Assembly (NCBI GenBank): GCA_007131945.1
Contig: SLPP01000168.1
Location: forward strand, 1-5,304
Length of the DNA stretch: 5,304 nucleotides
Direction of reading: 5' to 3'
Origin: Paracoccaceae bacterium
GTDB lineage: Bacteria > Pseudomonadota > Alphaproteobacteria > Rhodobacterales > Rhodobacteraceae
A model generated the notes under the pieces. The model saw nothing but the letters and a program-made list of their open reading frames with translations, ran no database searches and was not told the DNA's origin. The stretch's first letter is position 1, and each line of letters starts with the position of its first letter. This document shows, piece by piece, positions 1 to 4,932 of this stretch. The translations under genes and the position numbers were made by a program.

Positions 1-717
1 CTGGAAAAGGCGCATGGCCGCACCGTCGATCTGGCCGGCGTCGAGCATGTGCTGGATACCGAGGGGCTGGAGGTCATCACGCTCTCGCCCGACTGGCGCA
101 CGCAGCTCTTGGCGACGATCACCAATCCCTCGGTGGCGCTGCTGCTGATGGTGCTGGGTTTTTACGGGATCATCTTCGAGCTGTTCAATCCCGGCGCGCT
201 GGTGCCCGGCACGATCGGCGCAATCAGCCTGCTCACCGGGCTCTACGCGCTGGCGATCCTGCCCTTCTCCTATGCCGGGCTGGCGCTGATCCTGCTGGGG
301 CTGGCGCTGATCATCGCCGAGGCCTTCTCGCCCTCCTTCGGCATCCTCGGCCTCGGCGGCACGATCGCCGTCGTCCTCGGCGCGGTGCTGATCTTCGACA
401 GCGACATCCCGGGGATGGAGATGTCCTGGCCGGCGCTGGCGGCGCTGGTGGTGGCGAGCGCGGGCTTCTCGCTGATCGTGGCGCGGCTGGCGGTGGTGTC
501 GCATCGCGGTCGCATCACCACCGGACGCGAGGAGATGGTCGGCCTGCCGGGCACGGTTCTCGACTGGTCGGGCGGCGAGGGCCACGTGATGACCCATGGC
601 GAACGCTGGCGGGCGCGCGCCGCGGCGCCGCTGTCGCCGGGCCAGAAGGTGCGCATCACCGAAATCGACGGCTTGACGCTGGTCGTCGCGCCGGCCGAAG
701 CTGACAACACGACCTGA
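1..717 (+). CDS. NfeD-family membrane protein, C-terminal part (5' end outside window)
   Basis: The frame is open from base 1 and ends in TGA at 715-717, giving 238 visible residues. The first 30 or so residues resemble the end of the ClpP-like serine protease domain found in long-form NfeD proteins. They are followed by the family-typical stretch 'DWRTQLLATITNPSVA' (about 31-46). About five hydrophobic segments follow (about 44-62, 70-91, 92-109, 114-132, 143-163), with the motif 'FELFNPG' after the first. A soluble C-terminal domain at about 174-231 fits the NfeD OB-fold, including 'GLPGTV' and 'PGQKVRI'. Family knowledge: NfeD proteases are encoded beside SPFH/stomatin genes and cleave or act with the partner at the membrane. 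The slipin starts 32 nt downstream, which supports a two-gene operon. The GTG at 49 is an internal codon, not the start, because homology extends upstream. The Ser-Lys protease site cannot be checked because it lies outside the window. Confidence 0.9.
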   Translation: MEKAHGRTVDLAGVEHVLDTEGLEVITLSPDWRTQLLATITNPSVALLLMVLGFYGIIFELFNPGALVPGTIGAISLLTGLYALAILPFSYAGLALILLGLALIIAEAFSPSFGILGLGGTIAVVLGAVLIFDSDIPGMEMSWPALAALVVASAGFSLIVARLAVVSHRGRITTGREEMVGLPGTVLDWSGGEGHVMTHGERWRARAAAPLSPGQKVRITEIDGLTLVVAPAEADNTT

Positions 718-738
718 CCCGGCACCCGCCCGGGCCAT

Positions 739-744
739 AGGAGG
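739..744 (+). promoter_or_regulatory. Strong Shine-Dalgarno for the slipin gene
   Basis: AGGAGG lies 5 nt before the ATG at 750, which fixes that start. It is one of the two clearest ribosome binding sites in the window. Confidence 0.85.
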
Positions 745-749
745 ACCCA

Positions 750-1538
750 ATGGACCTGTTTTTTCTCGATCTCGGATTCTATCTCGTTCTGATCTTCCTG
801 ATCGTGGCGTTCCTCGCCTCGGCGATCAAGATCCTGCGCGAATACGAGCGCGGCGTGGTCTTCACGCTCGGCCGCTTCACCTCGGTCAAGGGACCGGGGC
901 TGATCATCATCATCCCCTATATCCAGCAGGTCGTCCGCGTCGACCTGCGGGTGCGGGTGCTCGACGTGCCCAGCCAGGACGTGATCAGCCGCGACAACGT
1001 CTCGGTCCGTGTCAATGCGGTGATCTACATGCGGGTCGTCGACCCCGAGAAATCCACGATCCAGGTCGAGAACTTCATGCAGGCGACGAGCGAACTGAGC
1101 CAGACGACGCTGCGCTCGGTCCTCGGCAAGCACGAGTTGGACGAGATGCTGGCCGATCGCGACAGGCTCAACGCCGACATCCAGGAGATCCTCGACGCGC
1201 AGACCGACGCCTGGGGGATCAAGGTCGCCAATGTCGAGATCAAGCATGTCGACATCAACGAATCGATGATCCGCGCCATCGCCCGGCAGGCCGAGGCCGA
1301 GCGCGAGCGCCGCGCGCGGGTGATCAACGCCGAGGGCGAGCAGCAGGCGGCGGCGAAGCTTCTGGAGGCGGCCGAGATCCTCGGCCGGCGGCCCGAGGCG
1401 ATGCAGCTGCGTTATCTCAACACGCTGGCGACGATCGGCAACGAGAAGAACTCGACCATCGTCTTCCCGTTCCCGATGGAACTGCAGAAGATGCTCGGCT
1501 CGCTGGGTGCCGGGCAGGCCGAGAAGCGCGAGGGCTGA
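750..1538 (+). CDS. Stomatin/slipin-type SPFH (band 7) membrane protein
   Basis: A 262-residue protein, normal length for a slipin. It has an N-terminal membrane anchor (about 8-26), then an SPFH/band 7 domain (about 30-180) that opens with '[13 protein letters not shown]'. It also contains '[12 protein letters not shown]' and '[14 protein letters not shown]', both characteristic of bacterial and archaeal stomatin homologues. An alanine/glutamate-rich helix with coiled-coil character follows (about 176-212, '[19 protein letters not shown]'). The C-terminus has the usual hydrophobic oligomerisation segment 'NSTIVFPFP' (about 234-242). Family knowledge: these proteins oligomerise at the inner membrane, organise membrane microdomains and modulate proteases, and are paired with NfeD. 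The upstream NfeD gene, 32 nt away on the same strand, fits that partnership. The start is set by AGGAGG at 739-744. A QmcA/YbbK-like or HflK/C-like label is possible, but the NfeD pairing favours slipin. Confidence 0.93.
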   Translation: MDLFFLDLGFYLVLIFLIVAFLASAIKILREYERGVVFTLGRFTSVKGPGLIIIIPYIQQVVRVDLRVRVLDVPSQDVISRDNVSVRVNAVIYMRVVDPEKSTIQVENFMQATSELSQTTLRSVLGKHELDEMLADRDRLNADIQEILDAQTDAWGIKVANVEIKHVDINESMIRAIARQAEAERERRARVINAEGEQQAAAKLLEAAEILGRRPEAMQLRYLNTLATIGNEKNSTIVFPFPMELQKMLGSLGAGQAEKREG

Positions 1539-1552
1539 GCGGCCAGCGCGCG

Positions 1553-1575
1553 GCGGCGCCCGATGCGGGCGCCGC
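1553..1575. terminator. Perfect GC-rich hairpin between convergent slipin and hemP genes
   Basis: Ten base pairs (1553-1562 with 1566-1575) enclose a 3-nt loop (ATG, 1563-1565). The hairpin sits 15 nt after the slipin stop and 6 nt beyond the hemP stop on the other strand. Its position between two converging genes suggests a shared bidirectional terminator or mRNA 3'-end stabiliser. No T-tract follows on either strand, so a classical intrinsic terminator is not shown. Confidence 0.5.
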
Positions 1576-1580
1576 GGCCG

Positions 1581-1763
1581 TCACTTCGTCAGGATCAGCT
1601 TGCCGGCGCGGGTGATGCGCAGGGCATAGACCTTGCCGTCGAGCACGATCTGCGCCAGCGACCCGCCGCGGGTGAGATCCTGCGCGCGGTGAACCGGGAC
1701 CGGGGCGGGTGCCGGCGGGCAGCGGGTCGCGGTGTCGAAGGACTGCGGCGCTTGAAGGGACAT
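1581..1763 (-). CDS. hemP: HemP family hemin uptake protein
   Basis: A 60-residue protein on the minus strand, from ATG at 1763-1761 to TGA ending at 1581. The C-terminal half carries the HemP family signature: a small-residue stretch 'LTRGGSLAQIVLDGK', then 'YALRITRAGKLILTK' at the very end. The N-terminal half (about 1-28) is Pro/Ala-rich and looks disordered, as is usual in this family. Family knowledge: HemP/HmuP is found with TonB-dependent heme receptor and heme ABC transporter genes, and in rhizobia and Burkholderia it acts in activating heme-receptor expression. No heme receptor or transporter gene is visible here, so this copy stands alone in the window. The start is supported by AGGAG at 1770-1774, 6 nt upstream, and by a promoter just beyond. 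The opposite-strand reading frame over this gene has no recognisable protein features. Confidence 0.88.
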   Translation of the reverse strand: MSLQAPQSFDTATRCPPAPAPVPVHRAQDLTRGGSLAQIVLDGKVYALRITRAGKLILTK

Positions 1764-1769
1764 GGTCGG

Positions 1770-1774
1770 CTCCT
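1770..1774 (-). promoter_or_regulatory. Shine-Dalgarno of hemP
   Basis: On the minus strand this reads AGGAG, 6 nt before the ATG at 1763. It supports translation of this very small gene and its chosen start. Confidence 0.75.
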
Positions 1775-1792
1775 GTTCCGGGTGGTGCGATT

Positions 1793-1821
1793 AATCTGAC
1801 AAGAACACTCGGATTCGTCAA
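1793..1821 (-). promoter_or_regulatory. Candidate sigma-70 promoter of hemP
   Basis: Minus strand: a -35 element TTGACG (1816-1821) matches consensus at five of six positions. A 17-nt spacer separates it from CAGATT (1793-1798), a weak -10 with about three of six matches. The segment lies about 30 nt upstream of the hemP start and is markedly AT-richer than the surrounding coding DNA. The -35 and spacing are convincing; the -10 is not strong, which is compatible with an activated promoter. Confidence 0.5.
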
Positions 1822-1840
1822 TCCCGATTCTTTTGATCGG
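1811..1840. promoter_or_regulatory. Two short dyads over and upstream of the hemP -35: possible operator
   Basis: Two inverted repeats are visible. GGATT (1811-1815) and AATCC (1820-1824) are separated by 4 nt and straddle the -35. CCGAT (1824-1828) and ATCGG (1836-1840) are separated by 7 nt and lie directly upstream of the promoter. Their position suits a regulator of an iron- or heme-responsive gene. Neither matches the Fur box, the Irr ICE box or the RirA iron-responsive operator as I know them, so the regulator is not named. The divergent dehydrogenase gene begins about 80 nt further on and could share the site. Confidence 0.3.
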
Positions 1841-1921
1841 CTTAAACGCGCCGCCGCATGGTGTTGAGCTTTGTCGCCGGCGGGCGTAGGGCTGCCGGGG
1901 GCGGCGGAGCGGGCGAGGACG

Positions 1922-2920
1922 ATGCGGATTCTGATCAACGGGTTCGGGCGGATCGGGCGGACGGTCCTGCGCGCCTGGGCGCTGGGCGCGGCCAATGGCC
2001 GCGGCTGGCCCGGGATCGAGATCGTCGCGCTCAACGACATCGCCGCGCCCGAGACGCTGGCGCATCTCTTTGAATACGACAGCGTCTTCGGCCCCTTCCC
2101 CGGCGGCGTCGCGCTCGAGGGGCGCGCGCTGGTCTTCGCCGGCCACCGGCTGGAACTGACGCATGCGCCCGACATCTCGGCGCTGGACCTGCGCGACATC
2201 GACCTGGTGATGGAATGCACCGGCCAGGCCGAGCGGCGGCAGGTGGCCGAGCGCGGGCTGCGCGCCGGCGCCGGGCGGGTGCTGATTTCGGGGCCGTCGG
2301 GCGCGGCGCAGGTGACCGCCGTGATCGGCGCCAACGAGGGCGCGATCGGGGCCGGACACCGCGTCGTCTCGAACGCCTCGTGCACGACGAACGCGCTCGC
2401 CCCGCTGGCGCGCTGCCTGGACGCCGCCTTCGGGCTGCGCGCGGGCTGGATGACGACCATCCACTGCTACACCGGCAGCCAGCCGACGGTCGACGCGCCG
2501 CGCGGGCGGGACCTGGCGCGCTCGCGCGCCGCGGCGCTGTCGATCGTGCCGACGACGACGAGCGCCGGGCGGCTCCTCGACGCGGTGCTGCCCGACCTTG
2601 CCGGCCGCATCGCCTGTTCGGCGGTGCGCGTGCCGACGGCCAGCGTCTCGGCCGTCGACCTCGTCTTCCAGCCCGGGCGGCCGGCGACGGTCGACGCGGT
2701 CAACGCCGCGCTCAAGGCGGCGGGCGGGGTGATCGGCTGGACCGACCGGCCGCTCGTCTCGACCGATCTGAGGGCGCGGCCGGAAAGCGTGGTCATGGCG
2801 CTCGGCGAGACGGCGGTCACCGGCGGCGGGTTGGTGCGCGTCTTCGGCTGGTACGACAACGAATGGGGCTTTTCCTGCCGGATGCTGGACATGGCGCGGC
2901 ACATGTCGGCGACGGCATGA
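1922..2920 (+). CDS. gap: Divergent type I glyceraldehyde-3-phosphate dehydrogenase-like enzyme
   Basis: A 332-residue protein, normal GAPDH length. The N-terminal Rossmann fold opens with 'INGFGRIGR' (about 5-13). 'ND' at 38-39 supplies the acidic residue typical of NAD-preferring enzymes. The catalytic motif 'SNASCTTNALAP' (150-161) places the nucleophile at Cys154, and the general base is His181 in 'TTIHCYTGSQ'. 'RVPT' (236-239) and 'YDNEWGF' (311-317) are also conserved. Expected role: oxidative phosphorylation of an aldehyde phosphate to an acyl phosphate in the cytosol. Oddities: the usual Asp after 'YTG' (D181 in Bacillus numbering, part of the substrate phosphate site) is Ser186. The usual 'SSTGAA' loop reads 'TTTSAG'. 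The His of 'KYDSxHG' is Phe56. The substrate may therefore differ from glyceraldehyde-3-phosphate; erythrose-4-phosphate dehydrogenase is another relative, but its signature motifs are absent. I chose ATG 1922 because the fold starts there; a GAGGA lies 2 nt and a GGAG 12 nt upstream, neither ideal. The in-frame TTG at 1871 would only add an unstructured 17-residue extension. Confidence 0.88.
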   Translation: MRILINGFGRIGRTVLRAWALGAANGRGWPGIEIVALNDIAAPETLAHLFEYDSVFGPFPGGVALEGRALVFAGHRLELTHAPDISALDLRDIDLVMECTGQAERRQVAERGLRAGAGRVLISGPSGAAQVTAVIGANEGAIGAGHRVVSNASCTTNALAPLARCLDAAFGLRAGWMTTIHCYTGSQPTVDAPRGRDLARSRAAALSIVPTTTSAGRLLDAVLPDLAGRIACSAVRVPTASVSAVDLVFQPGRPATVDAVNAALKAAGGVIGWTDRPLVSTDLRARPESVVMALGETAVTGGGLVRVFGWYDNEWGFSCRMLDMARHMSATA

Positions 2921-3702
2921 GCGCGCATCTGCAGCGGATGCTGGCCGCGCTCGACCGGGGCGAGGGCTGCGCGCCGATCACCGACGCCGAGCCCGGCTTC
3001 GACCTGGCCGCCGCCTATCGCCTCGCGCATTCGCTCACCGCCGAACGGTTGGCGCGGGGCGAACGGCCGGTGGGGCGCAAGACCGGCTTCACCAACACCA
3101 CGATCTGGCCGCGCTACAATGTCGCCGGCCCGATCTGGGGGATGGTCTGGGACCGGACACTGCAGGCTGGCGCCGGGAGGCTGGCGCTCGGCCATCTCTG
3201 CGAGCCGCGGATCGAGCCCGAGATCGTGCTGCGCCTGCGCGCGGTGCCCGAGCCGGGCGCGAATCCGGTGGCGCTGGCTGCCTGCGTCGAGGCCATGGCG
3301 ATGGGCTTCGAGATCGTCCAGTCGCCGTTCCCCGGCTGGCGCTTCCGCGCGCCGGACACGGTCGCCGCCTTCGGGCTGCACGGCGCGCTGGTCACCGGGC
3401 CCTGGATCGCGGCCGATGCCGAAAGGCTGGCGCGGCTTTCCGATTTCGCCGTGGTGCTGCAGCGCGACGGGGCGCGGGTCGATCAGGGCCATGCGCGCAA
3501 CGTCCTCGGCGACGGCCCGCTGCGCGCGCTCGACTACCTGGCGCGCGCGGTGGCGGCGGATCCGGGCGCGCTGCCGCTCGCGCCGGGCGAGGTGGTCAGC
3601 ACCGGCACGCTCACCGATGCCTGGCCGGTCGCGCCCGGGCAGGTCTGGCACGCCGAGACCACGCTTCCTTTCCTGCCGCCGCTGACCCTGGCGCTCGACT
3701 GA
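2917..3702 (+). CDS. MhpD-like 2-keto-4-pentenoate hydratase family protein (FAH superfamily)
   Basis: A 261-residue protein, the usual length for MhpD/DmpE-type hydratases and the related 4-oxalocrotonate decarboxylases. Family features in order: 'VGRKTGFTN' (52-60, with the conserved Lys55), 'PIWG' (72-75), 'EPRIEPEI' (96-103, with the E-x-E metal ligands at about Glu100 and Glu102), 'GFEIVQS' (130-136, with the third acidic ligand at about Glu132), 'NVLGDGPLRALDYLA' (195-209) and 'TGTLTDAWPVAPG' (229-241). Family knowledge: these cytosolic, divalent-metal enzymes hydrate or decarboxylate 2-oxo-enoic acids in meta-cleavage-type catabolism. The usual 'VDSR...ADNAS' segment is replaced by 'VQSPFPGW...VAAFGLHG' (134-156), which places the protein in a side branch of unknown substrate. 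Its ATG overlaps the dehydrogenase stop (ATGA, 2917-2920) without a clear ribosome binding site, so it is probably translationally coupled. Catalytic type (hydratase or decarboxylase) cannot be decided from sequence. Confidence 0.85.
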   Translation: MSAHLQRMLAALDRGEGCAPITDAEPGFDLAAAYRLAHSLTAERLARGERPVGRKTGFTNTTIWPRYNVAGPIWGMVWDRTLQAGAGRLALGHLCEPRIEPEIVLRLRAVPEPGANPVALAACVEAMAMGFEIVQSPFPGWRFRAPDTVAAFGLHGALVTGPWIAADAERLARLSDFAVVLQRDGARVDQGHARNVLGDGPLRALDYLARAVAADPGALPLAPGEVVSTGTLTDAWPVAPGQVWHAETTLPFLPPLTLALD

Positions 3703-3774
3703 CGGTCGCCGGGGCGGGGGCCGCCGGGCGATTGGGCCTTGCGTCGCGGCCGGGGCTGCGGTGAACTCGGCGGC

Positions 3775-4332
3775 ATGGAACGGATACGGATCAAGGCGAT
3801 CCTGCACCGCAGCGCGCTTCTGGGGGCGATCTGGGCGGCGCTGACCGCGCCCAGCCTCGAGGGGCTGGCGGTCGGAATTCTGGCGGTGCCGGCGGCGGTC
3901 TGGCTGAGCCTGCATCTGCTGCCAGCCCGCCATCCGCTGGTCGTCTGGCGGCTGGCGCTGCACCTGCCGCGCTTCGTCGCCGGCTCGGTCACCGGCGGGA
4001 TCGACGTCGCCCGGCGCGCCTTCGCCCGCGACATGCCGCTCGATCCCGGCTGGGTCGAACTGCCGGTCGATCTGCCCGATGGCGGCCGCGCCGCGCTGGG
4101 GGGCGAGATCTCGCTGATGCCGGGCACGCTCGCCGCCGGCAGCCACGAGGACCGGTTGCTGGTGCATCTCCTCGATACCGGGGCCGGCTTCGACGCGGCG
4201 ATCCCGCGCGAGGCGGCCGAGATCGCGGCGATGATCGGCGCCGGGCCGGGGGCAGGTCAGGGCGCGGGGCAGGGGACCGGTCAAGGAGCGGGGCCGGGTA
4301 CGGGGCGGGGCGCGGGGCGCGGGCGGGCATGA
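3775..4332 (+). CDS. mnhE: Na+/H+ antiporter subunit E (MnhE/MrpE)
   Basis: A 185-residue inner-membrane protein. Two hydrophobic segments lie near the N-terminus (about 9-24 and 30-50). A cytoplasmic domain follows with the family motif 'SLMPGTLA' (113-120) and 'LLVHLLD' (128-134), both typical of MnhE. Family knowledge: MnhE is an accessory subunit of the Mrp/Mnh multisubunit cation/proton antiporter, needed for assembly. ATG 3775 is chosen because the conserved region begins soon after; the in-frame TTG at 3739 would add 12 residues with no support. No strong ribosome binding site precedes it. It follows the hydratase stop by 72 nt, so it may start its own operon or be read through. Odd: from about residue 155 the protein ends in a low-complexity Gly-rich tail (alternating Gly with Ala, Gln, Pro, Thr, Arg) that is not part of the conserved domain. 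The stop overlaps the mnhF start (ATGA at 4329). Confidence 0.88.
   Translation: MERIRIKAILHRSALLGAIWAALTAPSLEGLAVGILAVPAAVWLSLHLLPARHPLVVWRLALHLPRFVAGSVTGGIDVARRAFARDMPLDPGWVELPVDLPDGGRAALGGEISLMPGTLAAGSHEDRLLVHLLDTGAGFDAAIPREAAEIAAMIGAGPGAGQGAGQGTGQGAGPGTGRGAGRGRA
4240..4328 (+). repeat. G-tract-rich low-complexity repeat encoding the Gly-rich tail of MnhE
   Basis: The last about 90 bases of mnhE consist of an imperfect 6-nt repeat of the form GGN-GCN or GGN-CAG, encoding alternating Gly-X. The 3' part holds seven G-tracts of three or four (4290-4293, 4296-4298, 4302-4305, 4307-4310, 4314-4317, 4321-4323, 4325-4327) separated by one to three bases. This meets the usual pattern for G-quadruplex-forming sequence on the coding strand, and therefore in the mRNA. 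It ends directly at the ATG of mnhF (4329). Origin by repeat slippage is likely. Confidence 0.7.
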
Positions 4333-4643
4333 CGGCCTGGCTGACCCTCGTCGCGCTCGGCGTGCTGGCCAGCCTCGCCGGCGCGCTGTGGCGGGTCTGG
4401 CGCGGCCCCGATCCGGCCGACCGGATGATGGCGGCGCAGCTCGTCGGCACCGGCGGGGTGGCGCTGCTCGTCCTGCTCGCGCCGCCGCAGGACTGGGCGG
4501 CGCTCGACGTGGCGCTGGCGCTGGCGCTCCTCGCCGCGCTGGCCGCGGTCGGCTTCGTCAAGGCGCGCAGCCCCGACGGCGCCGGCGATCCCGAGGAGGC
4601 GCCGCCGCCGGCCGACCTCGCGCGGCGGGGCGACGATGGCTGA
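4329..4643 (+). CDS. mnhF: Na+/H+ antiporter subunit F (MnhF/MrpF)
   Basis: A 104-residue membrane protein with three hydrophobic segments (about 4-21, 34-51, 58-77). It carries the MnhF signature 'RGPDPADRMMAAQLVG' (25-40), corresponding to the family's R-GP-x-x-x-DR-hydrophobic motif, and 'ALDVALALALLAAL' (58-71), with the conserved Asp60 at the third helix. Family knowledge: MrpF is a small subunit of the Mrp antiporter membrane domain. The hydrophilic C-terminal tail of about 25 residues (from 80) is somewhat longer than in many homologues. The start overlaps the mnhE stop by 4 nt and has only a G-rich, poorly defined ribosome binding site, so coupling to mnhE translation is likely. Its last 8 nt overlap mnhG. 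Confidence 0.9.
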   Translation: MTAWLTLVALGVLASLAGALWRVWRGPDPADRMMAAQLVGTGGVALLVLLAPPQDWAALDVALALALLAALAAVGFVKARSPDGAGDPEEAPPPADLARRGDDG

Positions 4644-4932
4644 TCTGGCGGCGAATCTCGCGACGCTCCTGCTGACGGCGCTGGGGCTTCTCTTCTTCGT
4701 CGCCGGCACGGTCGGGCTGATCCGCTTTCCCGACACGTTCAGCCGGCTGCACGCGCTGACCAAGGCCGACAATCTCGGGCTCGGCTTCATCGCGCTGGGC
4801 GTCGCCTTCCAGGCCGAGAGCTGGGCCCAGGTCGCCCGGATCGCGCTGATCTGGGCGCTGGCGCTGCTCGCCGCCGGGGCGGTGGCGCAACTCGTCGCCC
4901 GCGCCGCGCTGGCCCGGCGGGAGGCGCCATGA
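4636..4932 (+). CDS. mnhG: Na+/H+ antiporter subunit G (MnhG/MrpG)
   Basis: A 98-residue membrane protein with three hydrophobic segments (about 8-29, 46-58, 66-89). It carries the diagnostic MnhG motif 'GLIRFPDTFSRLHALTKAD' (27-45) followed by 'NLGLGFIALG' (46-55). The usual Thr before 'LG' is Asn here. Family knowledge: MrpG is an accessory subunit of the Mrp antiporter and is homologous to MbhC of archaeal membrane-bound hydrogenases. It begins inside the last codons of mnhF (8-nt overlap), with a GGGG stretch (4627-4630) 5 nt upstream as a possible ribosome binding site. It overlaps the next gene by 4 nt (ATGA at 4929). Confidence 0.92.
   Translation: MADLAANLATLLLTALGLLFFVAGTVGLIRFPDTFSRLHALTKADNLGLGFIALGVAFQAESWAQVARIALIWALALLAAGAVAQLVARAALARREAP
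4919..4924 (+). promoter_or_regulatory. Shine-Dalgarno of the DUF4040/MbhD-like gene
   Basis: GGGAGG lies 4 nt before the ATG at 4929, inside the end of mnhG. It supports this start for the truncated last gene. Confidence 0.7.

Noticed and set aside
270..1247. Minus-strand open frame (about 325 codons) opposite NfeD and the slipin
   Set aside because: Its Asp/Arg/His-rich translation is typical of an antisense shadow, and both plus-strand genes are strongly supported.
1563..1799. Small plus-strand open frame opposite hemP
   Set aside because: It is the antisense of a recognisable HemP protein and shows no family features.
1871..1921. Upstream TTG start for the dehydrogenase
   Set aside because: It would only add 17 residues before the canonical Rossmann start, and no ribosome binding site favours it.
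1595..2902. Minus-strand open frame (about 435 codons) spanning hemP and the dehydrogenase region
   Set aside because: Low-complexity composition, no recognisable motifs, and it lies antisense to a clear GAPDH-family gene. It also overlaps hemP in another frame.
2215..2916. N-terminal extension of the hydratase frame back into the dehydrogenase gene
   Set aside because: The extension is Arg/Ala/Gly-rich shadow sequence. The family homology begins just after ATG 2917, which also gives the normal family length.
3713..3725. Short hairpin (GGCGG, 3-nt loop, CCGCC) after the hydratase stop as a terminator
   Set aside because: Only five base pairs and no T-tract. Such stems are expected by chance in DNA this GC-rich, so it does not show that the Mnh operon is transcribed separately.
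2467..4284. Long minus-strand open frame (about 605 codons) opposite the dehydrogenase, hydratase and mnhE genes
   Set aside because: It is Arg/Pro/Gly/Gln-rich without domains and spans three well-supported plus-strand genes. It is a consequence of very high GC content suppressing stop codons.
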